A stretch of 64,000 bases of DNA from Streptomyces sp. NBC_00287 (GTDB lineage Bacteria; Actinomycetota; Actinomycetes; Streptomycetales; Streptomycetaceae): positions 3,658,001-3,722,000 of the forward strand of contig NZ_CP108053.1 in the NCBI RefSeq assembly GCF_036173105.1, read 5' to 3'. Of this stretch, positions 52,539 through 61,661 are shown one piece after another (within the stretch, counting starts at the first letter, position 1; each line of letters opens with the position of its first letter). The position numbers and the translations under genes were made by a program. The notes below the pieces were generated by a model. The model saw only the letters and a list, made by a program, of their open reading frames with translations. It made no database searches and was not told where the DNA came from.

Positions 52539-53354
52539 TCACCGCGCCCGCATGGAGCGCAGCGTCCCCCACACCACCAGCCGGTAACGCGAGGTGTATT
52601 CGGGCGTGCAGGTGGTCAGGGTGAGGTAATACCCGGGCTCGCGATAGCCGCGGCCGGGGTGAACGAGGCTGCGCGGCACGGGCCGTATGACCCCGGTGTC
52701 GTGCGCGGACGTCTGCGCCAGGGTCTGGTCCACGGCGTACGTGTACACCGCCGCCTTCGTCTCTACGACGATCTCGTCGCCGTCGCCCAGCCGGTCGAGC
52801 CGCCGGAAGGGCTCGCCGTGGGTGTTGCGGTGCCCGGCGATGGCGAAGTTGCCGGGGCGGCCGGGCTGTTGGGTGTCGGGGTAGTGGCCGACGTAGCCCT
52901 TGTTGAGGACGCCGGTCTTGCTGATGCCTTCGGCGACGGGGACGCGGAGGTCGAGGGCGGGGATGGTGAGGATGGCGTAGGCGTGGGACCAGTCGGGGGT
53001 GGGTTGTCGTTGCGGGGCGGGGGGTTGGGTGGCTTGTGACGCTTCTGAAGGGGCGGCTTCCGGGGATGTCTCTTCCGGGGATGTCCGGGGGGCCGGCTCG
53101 GTTGATTCTTCAGGCGAGGCGGCCCACTCCCGCTCCAGAGCCGCCACTCCCTCCCGGGCCTCCGCCTTGGCCTCCCGGTTGGTCCACCAGAGCTGGTGGA
53201 CGACGAGGAGCAGGAGCACGAGGCCGACGGTGACGAGGAGTTCGCCGCCGGTCCACAGGGCACGGCGGCGCAGGGCGCGACGGCGACGGGTGCGGTGCTG
53301 GACGACGAGGGGCCCCGGCATGCGCGCACGATAGGCGGAGGCGGCTGAAGTCAC
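52539..53354 (-). CDS. Class E sortase
   Basis: A 271-aa membrane-bound transpeptidase. A basic N-terminus and one helix (about 30-52, GGELLVTVGLVLLLLVV) precede a Glu/Pro/Ser-rich spacer. Catalytic residues: histidine in IAGHRNTHGEPF, cysteine in LTLTTCTPEY, arginine in SRYRLVVWG. Class E sortases attach LAxTG proteins to the wall; a LARTG protein is encoded at 46063. GTG 53354 is used; ATG 53321 is an alternative start. Confidence 0.87.
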   Translation of the reverse strand: MTSAASAYRARMPGPLVVQHRTRRRRALRRRALWTGGELLVTVGLVLLLLVVHQLWWTNREAKAEAREGVAALEREWAASPEESTEPAPRTSPEETSPEAAPSEASQATQPPAPQRQPTPDWSHAYAILTIPALDLRVPVAEGISKTGVLNKGYVGHYPDTQQPGRPGNFAIAGHRNTHGEPFRRLDRLGDGDEIVVETKAAVYTYAVDQTLAQTSAHDTGVIRPVPRSLVHPGRGYREPGYYLTLTTCTPEYTSRYRLVVWGTLRSMRAR

Positions 53355-53435
53355 CAGAGTCCATGGGGGCGTTCGAGACTTCGTACAGCGGTTTTAGAAA
53401 GGGCTGTCGCAACCCTCGACAAGCCGGCCGGGGGC

Positions 53436-53532
53436 CCCGATGCTTCCTGATGGCATGTACGGGACACGCCATGTGTGGGACAGGCCATGTACGGGACAGG
53501 CCGCCCCTCAGGGGGCATCAGGAAGCATCGGG
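53436..53532. promoter_or_regulatory. 17-bp inverted repeat enclosing three 16-bp-period direct repeats
   Basis: CCCGATGCTTCCTGATG (53436-53452) is the exact reverse complement of CATCAGGAAGCATCGGG (53516-53532). Between them (C/G)CATGTACGGGACA occurs at 53453, 53469 and 53485, the middle copy differing at two bases. The right arm ends 14 bases before the GH30 start, so the structure could be an operator or an mRNA switch. Confidence 0.75.
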
Positions 53533-53545
53533 AAGCGGAGAAGTC

Positions 53546-55018
53546 ATGATCCGACGCAGAACTCTGCTGGCGGCGACAGGCGGAGCGGTCCTCGGCAGCG
53601 CCCTGGCGACGGGCACCGCACACGCGGACGCGACGATCGCCGTCAACCCCGGGACGCGGTACGGCACTTGGGAGGGCTGGGGCACATCACTGGCCTGGTG
53701 GGGCAACGTCTTCGGCACCCGTGACGACTTCGCCGACCTCTTCTTCACCACCAAGTCGGTGACCTACAACGGCACCTCGCTCCCCGGCCTGGGCCTGAAC
53801 ATCGCCCGCTACAACCTGGGCGCGTGCAGTTGGAACAGCGTGAACGGCCAGACGATGGCGGAGTCGCCGAACATCCCCGCGTTCAAGCAGATCGAGGGGT
53901 TCTGGCAGGACTGGAACAACGAGGACGCGGCGTCCTCGGCCTGGGACTGGACGGCGGACGCGGCGCAGCGGGCGATGCTGGTGAAGGCGACGCAGCGAGG
54001 CGCTGTCTCGGAGCTGTTCGCCAACTCCCCGATGTGGTGGATGTGTTACAACCACAACCCGTCCGGCGCGGCGGACGGCGGCAACAACCTCCAGACCTGG
54101 AACTACCGCCAGCACGCCTCCCACCTGGCCGCGGTGGCCCTGTACGCGAAGACGAACTGGGGCGTGAACTTCGCGACGGTGGACCCCTTCAACGAGCCGG
54201 CGTCGACCTGGTGGACCGCGACCGGCACCCAGGAGGGCTGCCACCTGGATCCGGCGGTGCAAGCGGCCGTACTGCCGTACATGAGAAGCGAGTTGGACAA
54301 GCGGGGCCTGTCCTCCGTACGTATCTCGGCATCGGACGAGACGAACTACGACACGGCACGCAGCACATGGGCGAGCTTCGGCGCGTCGACGAAGGCGCTG
54401 GTGAGCCAGGTGAACGTACACGGCTACCAGGGCACGGGCGGCCGCAGAGACCTGCTCTACACGGACGTAGTGACAACATCGGGCAAGAAGCTGTGGAACT
54501 CGGAGACGGGCGACAGCGACGGCACGGGCCTGAGCATGGCCCGCAACCTCTGCTACGACTTCCGCTGGCTGCATCCGACGGCCTGGTGCTACTGGCAGGT
54601 CATGGACCCGTCGACGGGCTGGGCGATGATCGCGTACGACGCGAACACGCTGCAGCCGACGACCGTACAGCCGAAGTACTACGTGATGGCCCAGTTCAGC
54701 CGCCATATCCGCCCCGGGATGACGATCCTGGACACGGGAGTGAGCTATGCGACGGCGGCGTACGACGCGGCGGCGCGCCGCCTGGTTCTGGTGGCCGTGA
54801 ACACTTCGACTGCCGCCCAGACGCTGACCTTCGACCTCTCCCGCTTCACGACGGTGACGGGCGGCTCGGGAGGCCTGGTGCCTCGCTGGAACACGGTGAC
54901 GGGGGGTGGGGACATGTACCGGTCGTACGCGGACCGGTACATCTCCGGAAAGTCGGTGAGCGCGGTGTTCGCGCCGGGGGCGGTGCAGACGCTGCAAGTG
55001 GACGGGGTGACGATCTAG
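53546..55018 (+). CDS. Secreted GH30-family glycanase (endo-beta-1,6-galactanase-like)
   Basis: A 490-aa Tat-exported glycosidase: RRRTLLAATGGAVLGSALA then AHA. The GH30 fold shows GTWEGWGTSLAWWGNVFG near the mature start, LGLNIARYNLGAC, TVDPFNEPASTWW with the acid/base glutamate and KLWNSETGDSDG with the nucleophile. The C-terminal beta domain begins about residue 395. The pattern is closest to beta-1,6-galactanases that act on arabinogalactan. ATG 53546 follows GGAG; an unusual hairpin precedes it. Confidence 0.88.
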   Translation: MIRRRTLLAATGGAVLGSALATGTAHADATIAVNPGTRYGTWEGWGTSLAWWGNVFGTRDDFADLFFTTKSVTYNGTSLPGLGLNIARYNLGACSWNSVNGQTMAESPNIPAFKQIEGFWQDWNNEDAASSAWDWTADAAQRAMLVKATQRGAVSELFANSPMWWMCYNHNPSGAADGGNNLQTWNYRQHASHLAAVALYAKTNWGVNFATVDPFNEPASTWWTATGTQEGCHLDPAVQAAVLPYMRSELDKRGLSSVRISASDETNYDTARSTWASFGASTKALVSQVNVHGYQGTGGRRDLLYTDVVTTSGKKLWNSETGDSDGTGLSMARNLCYDFRWLHPTAWCYWQVMDPSTGWAMIAYDANTLQPTTVQPKYYVMAQFSRHIRPGMTILDTGVSYATAAYDAAARRLVLVAVNTSTAAQTLTFDLSRFTTVTGGSGGLVPRWNTVTGGGDMYRSYADRYISGKSVSAVFAPGAVQTLQVDGVTI

Positions 55019-55095
55019 GAACGTGTGCGTGGACGTGGGGCTGCTGGCCTGCGGATATCTGACGCTCGCCGGGGCCCCGCAGTACGGTGTCCCTC

Positions 55096-56127
55096 ATGCG
55101 CCCCGACACGCCTGCCGAGAACGTCGACCACACCGCCGAAGCGGCACGCCTGGAGCGGACCGCCGGCCTGTACCCCGAGGACGCCGAAGCCCTGCTGCTG
55201 CAGGCGGCGGCCCACCTGGAACTGTCCGGCAACCGCCCCGCCGCGAGCACGCTCTACGACCGCCTGCTGTCGTCCACGGGTTCTCTGGAGAACCCGTACC
55301 TGGTCCGCGCCCTGAAGGCGTCGAACCTGTGGGAGTACGGCCATGAGGCGGAGGCCCGAGCGATCATCGACGGAGTCCGAGCGGCGGCACCCCGGGACCC
55401 GGCCCCCTGGGTGATCGTGGCGGAGGCGCTGGAATCGCACGACGAGCTGGAGGCGGCGCAGGAGACGTTCACGGAGGGGGTGACCCTGCTCCTGACGGAC
55501 GTACCGGAGCCCCCGTACTCGACGCATCCGCTGTTGTACGGCCGCCACCGGGTACGGAGGATGCTGGGCGCTGCCCACGACGACTGGGACACCCTGGCGG
55601 ACACGATCCACCTCACCCACTCCTCCCCCGCCTCCGCGGTCTCCCTGGACGAACTCCACGACCCGAAGCGCGTCTGGTCGCTGGGCTCGAACAACCCGGC
55701 GGAGTTGGAGGCGGAGATCTCCCGCTTGCGCGCGGAGCTGGGCGCGTACCGGGAGGCGCTGTCCCGCCCCTTCCCGGTGGCGGTACTGCACTGGCCGGCG
55801 CCTGAACTTCGGGAACTCCTGGAGGCGTACCCGACGCTGGCGGACGAGTACCCGTCCCACGAGACGCACCTCGCGACGATAGAGGCCTCCCTACGGGAGC
55901 TGGCCTCCTCCGGCACCCCGAACCTGGGCATCGTGACGGGGACGGTCCCGTCGTACGAGGCCTTCGCGGCGTCGGAGGGGACATCGCCGGGAGATGCGTC
56001 GCTATTGCCCCAGTACGCGACGACGCTGGCGGCGCGGGGTCGGGCGGTGGAGTGGCCGCCGCAGCGGGGCGCGGCTTGTTGGTGCGGTTCGAACCGGACC
56101 TACGGGCAGTGCCACGGAGCGGAGTGA
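55096..56127 (+). CDS. TPR-type protein with C-terminal SEC-C zinc motif
   Basis: A 343-aa soluble protein. The first 150 residues are helical repeats (AEALLLQAAAHLELSGNRP, ARAIIDGVRAAAP). A coiled segment follows at about 200-225 (ELEAEISRLRAELGAYREAL). The last 20 residues hold CWCGSNRTYGQCHG, the SEC-C type zinc-binding motif found in SecA and other proteins. The function is unknown. GTG 55087 and ATG 55096 are both possible; neither has a clear ribosome site. Confidence 0.8.
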   Translation: MRPDTPAENVDHTAEAARLERTAGLYPEDAEALLLQAAAHLELSGNRPAASTLYDRLLSSTGSLENPYLVRALKASNLWEYGHEAEARAIIDGVRAAAPRDPAPWVIVAEALESHDELEAAQETFTEGVTLLLTDVPEPPYSTHPLLYGRHRVRRMLGAAHDDWDTLADTIHLTHSSPASAVSLDELHDPKRVWSLGSNNPAELEAEISRLRAELGAYREALSRPFPVAVLHWPAPELRELLEAYPTLADEYPSHETHLATIEASLRELASSGTPNLGIVTGTVPSYEAFAASEGTSPGDASLLPQYATTLAARGRAVEWPPQRGAACWCGSNRTYGQCHGAE

Positions 56128-56134
56128 CCTGAGC

Positions 56135-56602
56135 TCACCCCGCGCGCCCCTCGACGGCGGCGGCAACGTCGTCCAGATCCTTGGCGATGGCCTTACTGAC
56201 AGCACGAGCCCCGAGGCCGCCCAGAACCTTGGCGAGGATCCCCATCACCCCGCCACTGGGCGCCTCGGCGGTAAACGTCATACGGACGGTCGTCGTCACG
56301 GGACCGTCCGCCCGCAACACCCACTCCGAGATGTAGTGGGTACCGTGCGACTCAGCCTCAACGACATACCGCTCGGGCGGTTCACACGCGGTAACCCACA
56401 TCTCCTCGGTGGCGTCCTTACCGAACATGCGCCGGGTTTCGCGCCATCGGGTACCGACGGCGAAGGCGTCGCCTGAGAGCACCTCGACTTTTGAGACGCC
56501 GGTGAGTACGCGCTCCATGCCTTGGAGGTCGGTTAGGGCTTCCCACACCGCCCCCTGAGCAGCGGCGATACGCCGCTCAACAATGACGCTCTTACTGGTC
56601 AT
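56135..56602 (-). CDS. SRPBCC (START-like) family protein
   Basis: A 155-aa single-domain protein of the polyketide cyclase/START superfamily: VERRIAAAQGAVWEALTD at the N-terminus, beta strands through GTRWRETRRM and GTHYISEWVLR, and a long C-terminal helix. Such proteins bind hydrophobic ligands; no ligand can be named. It is convergent with the TPR/SEC-C gene, 7 bases apart. Confidence 0.83.
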   Translation of the reverse strand: MTSKSVIVERRIAAAQGAVWEALTDLQGMERVLTGVSKVEVLSGDAFAVGTRWRETRRMFGKDATEEMWVTACEPPERYVVEAESHGTHYISEWVLRADGPVTTTVRMTFTAEAPSGGVMGILAKVLGGLGARAVSKAIAKDLDDVAAAVEGRAG

Positions 56603-56703
56603 GGCTCCATGAAAGCAGCGGGGTCCGACAGTCGCCCGATGGGAGCTGTCAGCGTCGCCTGCTACAACAGAGCCACTGCAACACGAGGGATTGGGGATAC
56701 GGC

Positions 56704-59700
56704 GTGGCTCTGCCGGGGGATCTGTCTCAGCCTGTCGCGGGTGTTTACGAGGAACTCGTCACCCACCGCATGCAGGAGCAGATGGAGCAGCTGAATGCAG
56801 CGGGCTGGAAGGCCATCGATGACGAGGTCAGCGAGGAATCATCACCCCATGTAATCGCCCGGCACATCGGGCGGGCTGTGAGCCACCGGCTCAGCCAGCT
56901 ACCCCCTGACCAGCGCGTCGCCGTAGCCAACCAGATCATCGAGTCACTCACATCCAATGATGGTGTCGAGCTCATCGCCGATGGGCCGCGTCAGCTCCTT
57001 GCGCTGGCTGAGAAGGAAGCACCGGGCGTCTACGCCATACGCCCGCTCACTCCCCTCTCGGAGACCGCCCTCATTACCAACTCTCCCGAGGATCCAAGCC
57101 TCGGTAGTGAGCTGCGCGCTGAGCTTGCCACCGCAGACCGCATCGATCTGCTGTGTGCCTTCGTCAAGTGGTACGGGCTACGCGTGCTTGAGGACTCTCT
57201 CCGCGCCGCCAAGGAGCGTGGAGTCCCGATTCGCGTCATCACGACCACGTATATCGGCGCGACCGACCGCCATGCGCTCGACCGACTCGTTCGCGACTTC
57301 GGCGCTCAAGTGAAGATCAACTACGAAACGCGTTCAACACGCCTACATGCGAAGGCATGGCTGTTTCGCCGCAAAAGCGGCTTCGATACGGCCTACGTCG
57401 GTAGCTCCAACCTCTCAAGGGCCGCACTGCTCGACGGGCTGGAGTGGAACGTACGCCTGTCCTCGGTAGCCACTCCGGTGGTGCTCAATAAATTCGAGGC
57501 CACCTTCGACGCGTACTGGAACGACATCGCCTTTGAGTCCTACGACCCGGACCGCGACGCGCGCAAGTTGGACGAGGCTCTAGGCGTGGCAGGTGGTTCA
57601 CCGGCCGGCCACGACTCCAAGATCAGCCTCTCCGGTCTTGAGGTTCGACCGTATCCGCATCAGGCCGACATGCTGGAGCGACTGCGCGTTGAGCGTGAGG
57701 TCCGCGGTCACCAGCACAACTTGCTCGTTGCCGCGACCGGTACGGGCAAGACCGTCATGGCCGCCCTTGACTACCGCAATCTGCATAAACAGCTAGGTGG
57801 CAAGCAGTACCCGCGGCTCCTCTTCGTGGCACACCGCAAAGAGATCCTGAAGCAGTCCCTACGCAAATACCGCGAAGTACTCGATGACGCCTCCTTCGGC
57901 GAAGTCCTCTTCAGCGGTGAGCTACCACGCGACTGGAAGCACGTCTTCGCTAGCGTCCAATCACTCACCGACCAGCGACTCGACCAGTTCGACCCAGCAC
58001 ATTTCGACATCATCGTCGTGGACGAGTTCCATCACGCCACCGCTACGACGTACCGACGCGTCCTCAACCACTTCAAGCCGAAACAGCTTCTCGGTCTGAC
58101 CGCCACTCCTGAACGCGCGGACGGTCTGAACGTCCAGGACGAGTTCTTTGACGGACGGATCGCCGCCGAGATGCGGCTCTGGGAGGCTCTCGACAACGAC
58201 CTCCTCTGCCCCTTCCATTACTTTGGTCTGCCCGACGGCACAGACCTCAGGCGCCTCAACTGGCGTTCTGGAACGTATGACCAGAGCCAGCTCGGTGAGC
58301 TGTTCTCCGCCGACGATGCCCGGGCCCGCATCGTCATCAAGCAGATACGAGACAAGGTCTCCGACCCGATGAGCATGCGCGCACTCGGCTTTTGCGTGAG
58401 CCGGAAGCACGCTCACTTCATGGCGCAGTGCTTCCAGAAGGCAGGCTTCAAGGCTGCGGCCCTGGACAGCGAGTCGAAGCCCGTAGTCCGCGATCAGGTG
58501 CTCGCCCAGCTCAAGGCTGGAGAGATCCAGGTCATCTTCTCGGTAGACCTCTTCAACGAGGGCCTGGACATCCCCGACGTCGATACGCTCCTCCTCCTGC
58601 GCCCAACGAGCAGCGCCACCGTCTTCCTTCAGCAACTCGGACGCGGCCTCCGCCGCACGCCGGACAAGCCTGTACTCACGGTGCTCGACTTCATCGGCCA
58701 GCATCGTGCCGAGTTCCGGTTCGAGGAACAGTTCCGCGCGATGACGAACCTGTCGCGCAACCGACTACTTGAGCATGCCGAGCACGATTTTCCACTGCTG
58801 CCATCGGGCTGCCAGATCATCCTTGAAGGCAAGTCTAAGGATCTGGTGCTGGAGAACATCCGCACCCAGATCAAGGCGAACGTTCAGACCCTCGCCAAGG
58901 AAGTCAAGTCCTTCAATACGCCCCTCCTCGCCGATTACCTGAAGGAGAGTCGCCGTGAGATCAGGGAGTTGTATAAGGCGAGCAACTCATGGACGTCCGT
59001 TCTGCGCCGAGCCAGCATGACCGACCTACCTGAACAAGCTGGCGAGGAGGATCTACTGAAGCGGGTGCATGCGTTTTTGCACGTCGATGACCTCGAACGC
59101 GCTGAGGCGTACGCTCGCTTGTTGAGCGATGAGGCTCCCCCGTACGAGTCCTTGAATCCGAGGGACAAAACATTCGCACGCATGCTGTTCTTCAACCTCT
59201 GGGACAAGGCTGGCGGGTTCAGTTCGTACGCGCAAGGACTCGAATCGCTTCGTGCGCAGCGAGCCCTCCGCAGCGAACTGCGGCAGGTGCTTGAGCACGT
59301 GATGGGACAGGCCGACCACTTCCCCATCCCACTCGTTGGCCCGCACGAACACATACCTCTGAAAATCCACAGCGCATACAACCGCTCAGAGATCCTCGCC
59401 GCGCTAGGTGTCGCCCGGCTCGGTGGTCAGATGCCTGGTTCCTTTGCGCAGGGCGTTCTGTGGGACGAGCAGAACCAGACGGATTCGCTGCTGATCACTC
59501 TCGAAAAGAACGAGAAGGACTTTTCACCCACCGTCCGATACAAGGACTATGCGCTAAGCCCTTCCCTCTTCCACTGGGAGTCGCAGAGCACAACCGCGGA
59601 CACCTCGCCTACCGGGCTGCGCTACCAACAGCATGCTCAGCGCGGAAGCCATGTGCTGATGTTCATGCGGCGCTACAAGGACACCGATATCGGCAAGGCC

Positions 59701-59832
59701 CAACCCTGGATGCTGCTCGGCCCAGCAACCTACGTCCGTCACCAGGGCAGCAAACCAATGGCCATCACCTGGCAACTGCACCACGACCTGCCCGCGGATG
59801 TGTGGTCGTACTCAGCCATCACCGCAGGCTAG
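56704..59832 (+). CDS. PLD-nuclease/SF2 helicase/DUF3427 fusion protein (putative defence)
   Basis: A 1042-aa multidomain protein. Residues about 140-245 are a phospholipase D-type nuclease: RLHAKAWLF (His215, Lys217) and GSSNLSRA. Residues about 312-680 are an SF2 helicase: ATGTGKT (344-350), DEFHH (440-444), LTATPERADG and QQLGRGLRRTPDKP. From about 760 a DUF3427-type domain follows (RSEILAALGVAR, GVLWDEQNQTDSLLITLEKN). Such fusions resemble restriction-like enzymes that move along DNA. Codon usage is clearly less GC-rich than neighbouring genes, so it was probably acquired. GTG 56704 is used; GAGGGATTGGGG lies upstream. Confidence 0.85.
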   Translation: MALPGDLSQPVAGVYEELVTHRMQEQMEQLNAAGWKAIDDEVSEESSPHVIARHIGRAVSHRLSQLPPDQRVAVANQIIESLTSNDGVELIADGPRQLLALAEKEAPGVYAIRPLTPLSETALITNSPEDPSLGSELRAELATADRIDLLCAFVKWYGLRVLEDSLRAAKERGVPIRVITTTYIGATDRHALDRLVRDFGAQVKINYETRSTRLHAKAWLFRRKSGFDTAYVGSSNLSRAALLDGLEWNVRLSSVATPVVLNKFEATFDAYWNDIAFESYDPDRDARKLDEALGVAGGSPAGHDSKISLSGLEVRPYPHQADMLERLRVEREVRGHQHNLLVAATGTGKTVMAALDYRNLHKQLGGKQYPRLLFVAHRKEILKQSLRKYREVLDDASFGEVLFSGELPRDWKHVFASVQSLTDQRLDQFDPAHFDIIVVDEFHHATATTYRRVLNHFKPKQLLGLTATPERADGLNVQDEFFDGRIAAEMRLWEALDNDLLCPFHYFGLPDGTDLRRLNWRSGTYDQSQLGELFSADDARARIVIKQIRDKVSDPMSMRALGFCVSRKHAHFMAQCFQKAGFKAAALDSESKPVVRDQVLAQLKAGEIQVIFSVDLFNEGLDIPDVDTLLLLRPTSSATVFLQQLGRGLRRTPDKPVLTVLDFIGQHRAEFRFEEQFRAMTNLSRNRLLEHAEHDFPLLPSGCQIILEGKSKDLVLENIRTQIKANVQTLAKEVKSFNTPLLADYLKESRREIRELYKASNSWTSVLRRASMTDLPEQAGEEDLLKRVHAFLHVDDLERAEAYARLLSDEAPPYESLNPRDKTFARMLFFNLWDKAGGFSSYAQGLESLRAQRALRSELRQVLEHVMGQADHFPIPLVGPHEHIPLKIHSAYNRSEILAALGVARLGGQMPGSFAQGVLWDEQNQTDSLLITLEKNEKDFSPTVRYKDYALSPSLFHWESQSTTADTSPTGLRYQQHAQRGSHVLMFMRRYKDTDIGKAQPWMLLGPATYVRHQGSKPMAITWQLHHDLPADVWSYSAITAG

Positions 59833-59850
59833 CCGACGACGTAATACCCG

Positions 59851-60426
59851 CTAACTGACCGGCTGTCGTGGATCACGCACGATTTCTCCAGCCCTCTGGA
59901 GGAAGGCCGCATGGGCTTGCGCCATCTCCTCTCTGGCTCGGGCAAAGCGAGCCCAAGTTGCGCTCAAGCCCTCGGGATTCGTGCCTGATACCGCCACCAA
60001 GGAAGCCACTGCCCTTATCGACGTCTCCGTCAGCGCGTAAGCCAGCTCGTTCGCCTCGCCTGGTCCCCAGAGCGCCAACTGGCTGGTTTTCGCCTGCATT
60101 TCAAGCGTGCCATCTCCCAACTCACGCCTTGCCGCAGCATCAAGCCCACCGCCGCTTCGCGCCTCGGGGGCGATGCGTGTGAGCACTTCATCGAGTACGG
60201 CATAAGCCGCAAAGAGAGCAGCAAAGGACTGATGCCGCTGACTGCGTACCCACTGCCAGTGCTCCGCTGCCGCCTGACCGTGCACCTGCGCTAGAGCGGC
60301 CTCAACTGCCTTACGTCCGCCGGCTTCCGCTCCACCCCTGGCATACCTACCGGCAATCACCGCACCGATGACCGCGGATGCGAAAGCGATAACAGCCGCG
60401 ATGATCGTCCCCGTCGCCTCACCCAT
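59851..60426 (-). CDS. Hypothetical membrane-anchored protein of the defence island
   Basis: A 191-aa protein with one N-terminal helix (about 6-25, GTIIAAVIAFASAVIGAVIAG), then an all-helical cytoplasmic region (HGQAAAEHWQWVRSQRHQSF). It lies between the helicase and SRA genes on the opposite strand and shares their lower GC. I recognise no family. The ATG at 60426 has GAGG upstream. Confidence 0.6.
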   Translation of the reverse strand: MGEATGTIIAAVIAFASAVIGAVIAGRYARGGAEAGGRKAVEAALAQVHGQAAAEHWQWVRSQRHQSFAALFAAYAVLDEVLTRIAPEARSGGGLDAAARRELGDGTLEMQAKTSQLALWGPGEANELAYALTETSIRAVASLVAVSGTNPEGLSATWARFARAREEMAQAHAAFLQRAGEIVRDPRQPVS

Positions 60427-60527
60427 CGCACCATCCTCGCCTGAGCCTGGCGTAGCCACAACGGCCCCCAGGCGAACCGGCGTCACCTGCCGCACTCCGC
60501 GAGCATCGAACCCACTAACCTCAACAC

Positions 60528-61547
60528 ATGACGATGCCCTCTTCCGGGTTCCAACCCGGCGCCATCCTCACGCGCAAGCAGATCCACCCCGTGCTCGGCG
60601 GCAGTGGCTACGCTGGAATCTGTCCTGCAGTGGAGAAGCGGAACGTTCTCATCTTCTCTGACAGCGCGATTGGTAAGCGTTACGGATATCGCGACGGATG
60701 GCTCGCCGAGGACGACGACCTGGGGCCCATATTCACCTACACCGGCACCGGCAAGCGGGGCCACCAGGCCTTCGAGGGTGGAAATGCGGCCATTCTGGAA
60801 CATGCCCAAAAGGGTCGCACCCTGCACCTGTTTGTCGCCGTAGGAAAGGTTCCAGGAAGCGACACGCGAACGCATAAGTACATAGGGAAGTTCAAGCTTG
60901 ACGAGCGAAAGCCATTCGAGATTCGAGAGGCCAAAGACGAATTAGGTCATGACCGCAATGTCATCGTGTTCCGACTGCGCCCGATCGGCCATTGCGTCCG
61001 GGAGGCTTCCGACACTCTTCAACCAGCGCCCGAGTCCCAGTCGCGGTTTAACCGGACTGCAGGCCGCTTTGCCCGAGCGGCTCGACGTCGGAGGCGCGAG
61101 CGCCAGCCGCAGACCGACATCGACCAGGTAGCAGCAACCCGCGATGACCTGGCGGACGCGTTCGAGGACCGTCAGGTCGTATCTGGGGAAACGATTGGTC
61201 AACTGGACGTGTCGATGCGGAACTCAACCTCTCGACTCATGTTCGACCTGTTCAACCCAGCGAACAACACCGTGTATGAGCCGACGGGCAGCGCGGCAAG
61301 CGAGTCAATCACTCAAGCTCTTGCTCAACTCCTGCGAGCACGGCGCTACTTAAATGAAATCCCACACGATCAGCCGCTGCACCTAATGGTGCTCGCACCA
61401 GCCCTCCCCCAGGGGGATCTCCGCGATCTGCTCGCCGAACACGGGATTGGCCTCGTGTACCGCACCGACAGCGGCGACTTCTCTGAGTTCGAGGCAGGCA
61501 CCCCCACACGTTCATTCCGCTGCTTGGATTGCCCCGTACCCGCATAG
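60528..61547 (+). CDS. SRA-like (ScoMcrA-type) modified-DNA reader with degenerate nuclease domain
   Basis: A 339-aa protein. Residues about 7-160 look like the SRA-type base-flipping domain of ScoMcrA restriction enzymes: GAILTRKQIHPVLGG, FSDSAIGKRYGYRDGWLAED, FTYTGTGKRGHQAF and GNAAILEHAQKGRTLHLF. The C-terminal 120 residues have a PD-(D/E)XK outline (FDLF, then VYEPTGSAASESITQALAQL), but the usual E-x-K reads EPT (Glu251, Thr253), so the catalytic lysine is missing. It may find modified DNA while a neighbour cuts it. ATG 60528 or 60534. Confidence 0.68.
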   Translation: MTMPSSGFQPGAILTRKQIHPVLGGSGYAGICPAVEKRNVLIFSDSAIGKRYGYRDGWLAEDDDLGPIFTYTGTGKRGHQAFEGGNAAILEHAQKGRTLHLFVAVGKVPGSDTRTHKYIGKFKLDERKPFEIREAKDELGHDRNVIVFRLRPIGHCVREASDTLQPAPESQSRFNRTAGRFARAARRRRRERQPQTDIDQVAATRDDLADAFEDRQVVSGETIGQLDVSMRNSTSRLMFDLFNPANNTVYEPTGSAASESITQALAQLLRARRYLNEIPHDQPLHLMVLAPALPQGDLRDLLAEHGIGLVYRTDSGDFSEFEAGTPTRSFRCLDCPVPA

Positions 61548-61661
61548 GAACCCCAGCGGGGTGAGGTTGGTGATCTTCGCCGAGATCGCGCCGCTTCGGG
61601 AGACCAGCGACTCGATCAAAGGCGCGTGGTCCCTGCATGCGGTTACCTCGCGAGCAACACC

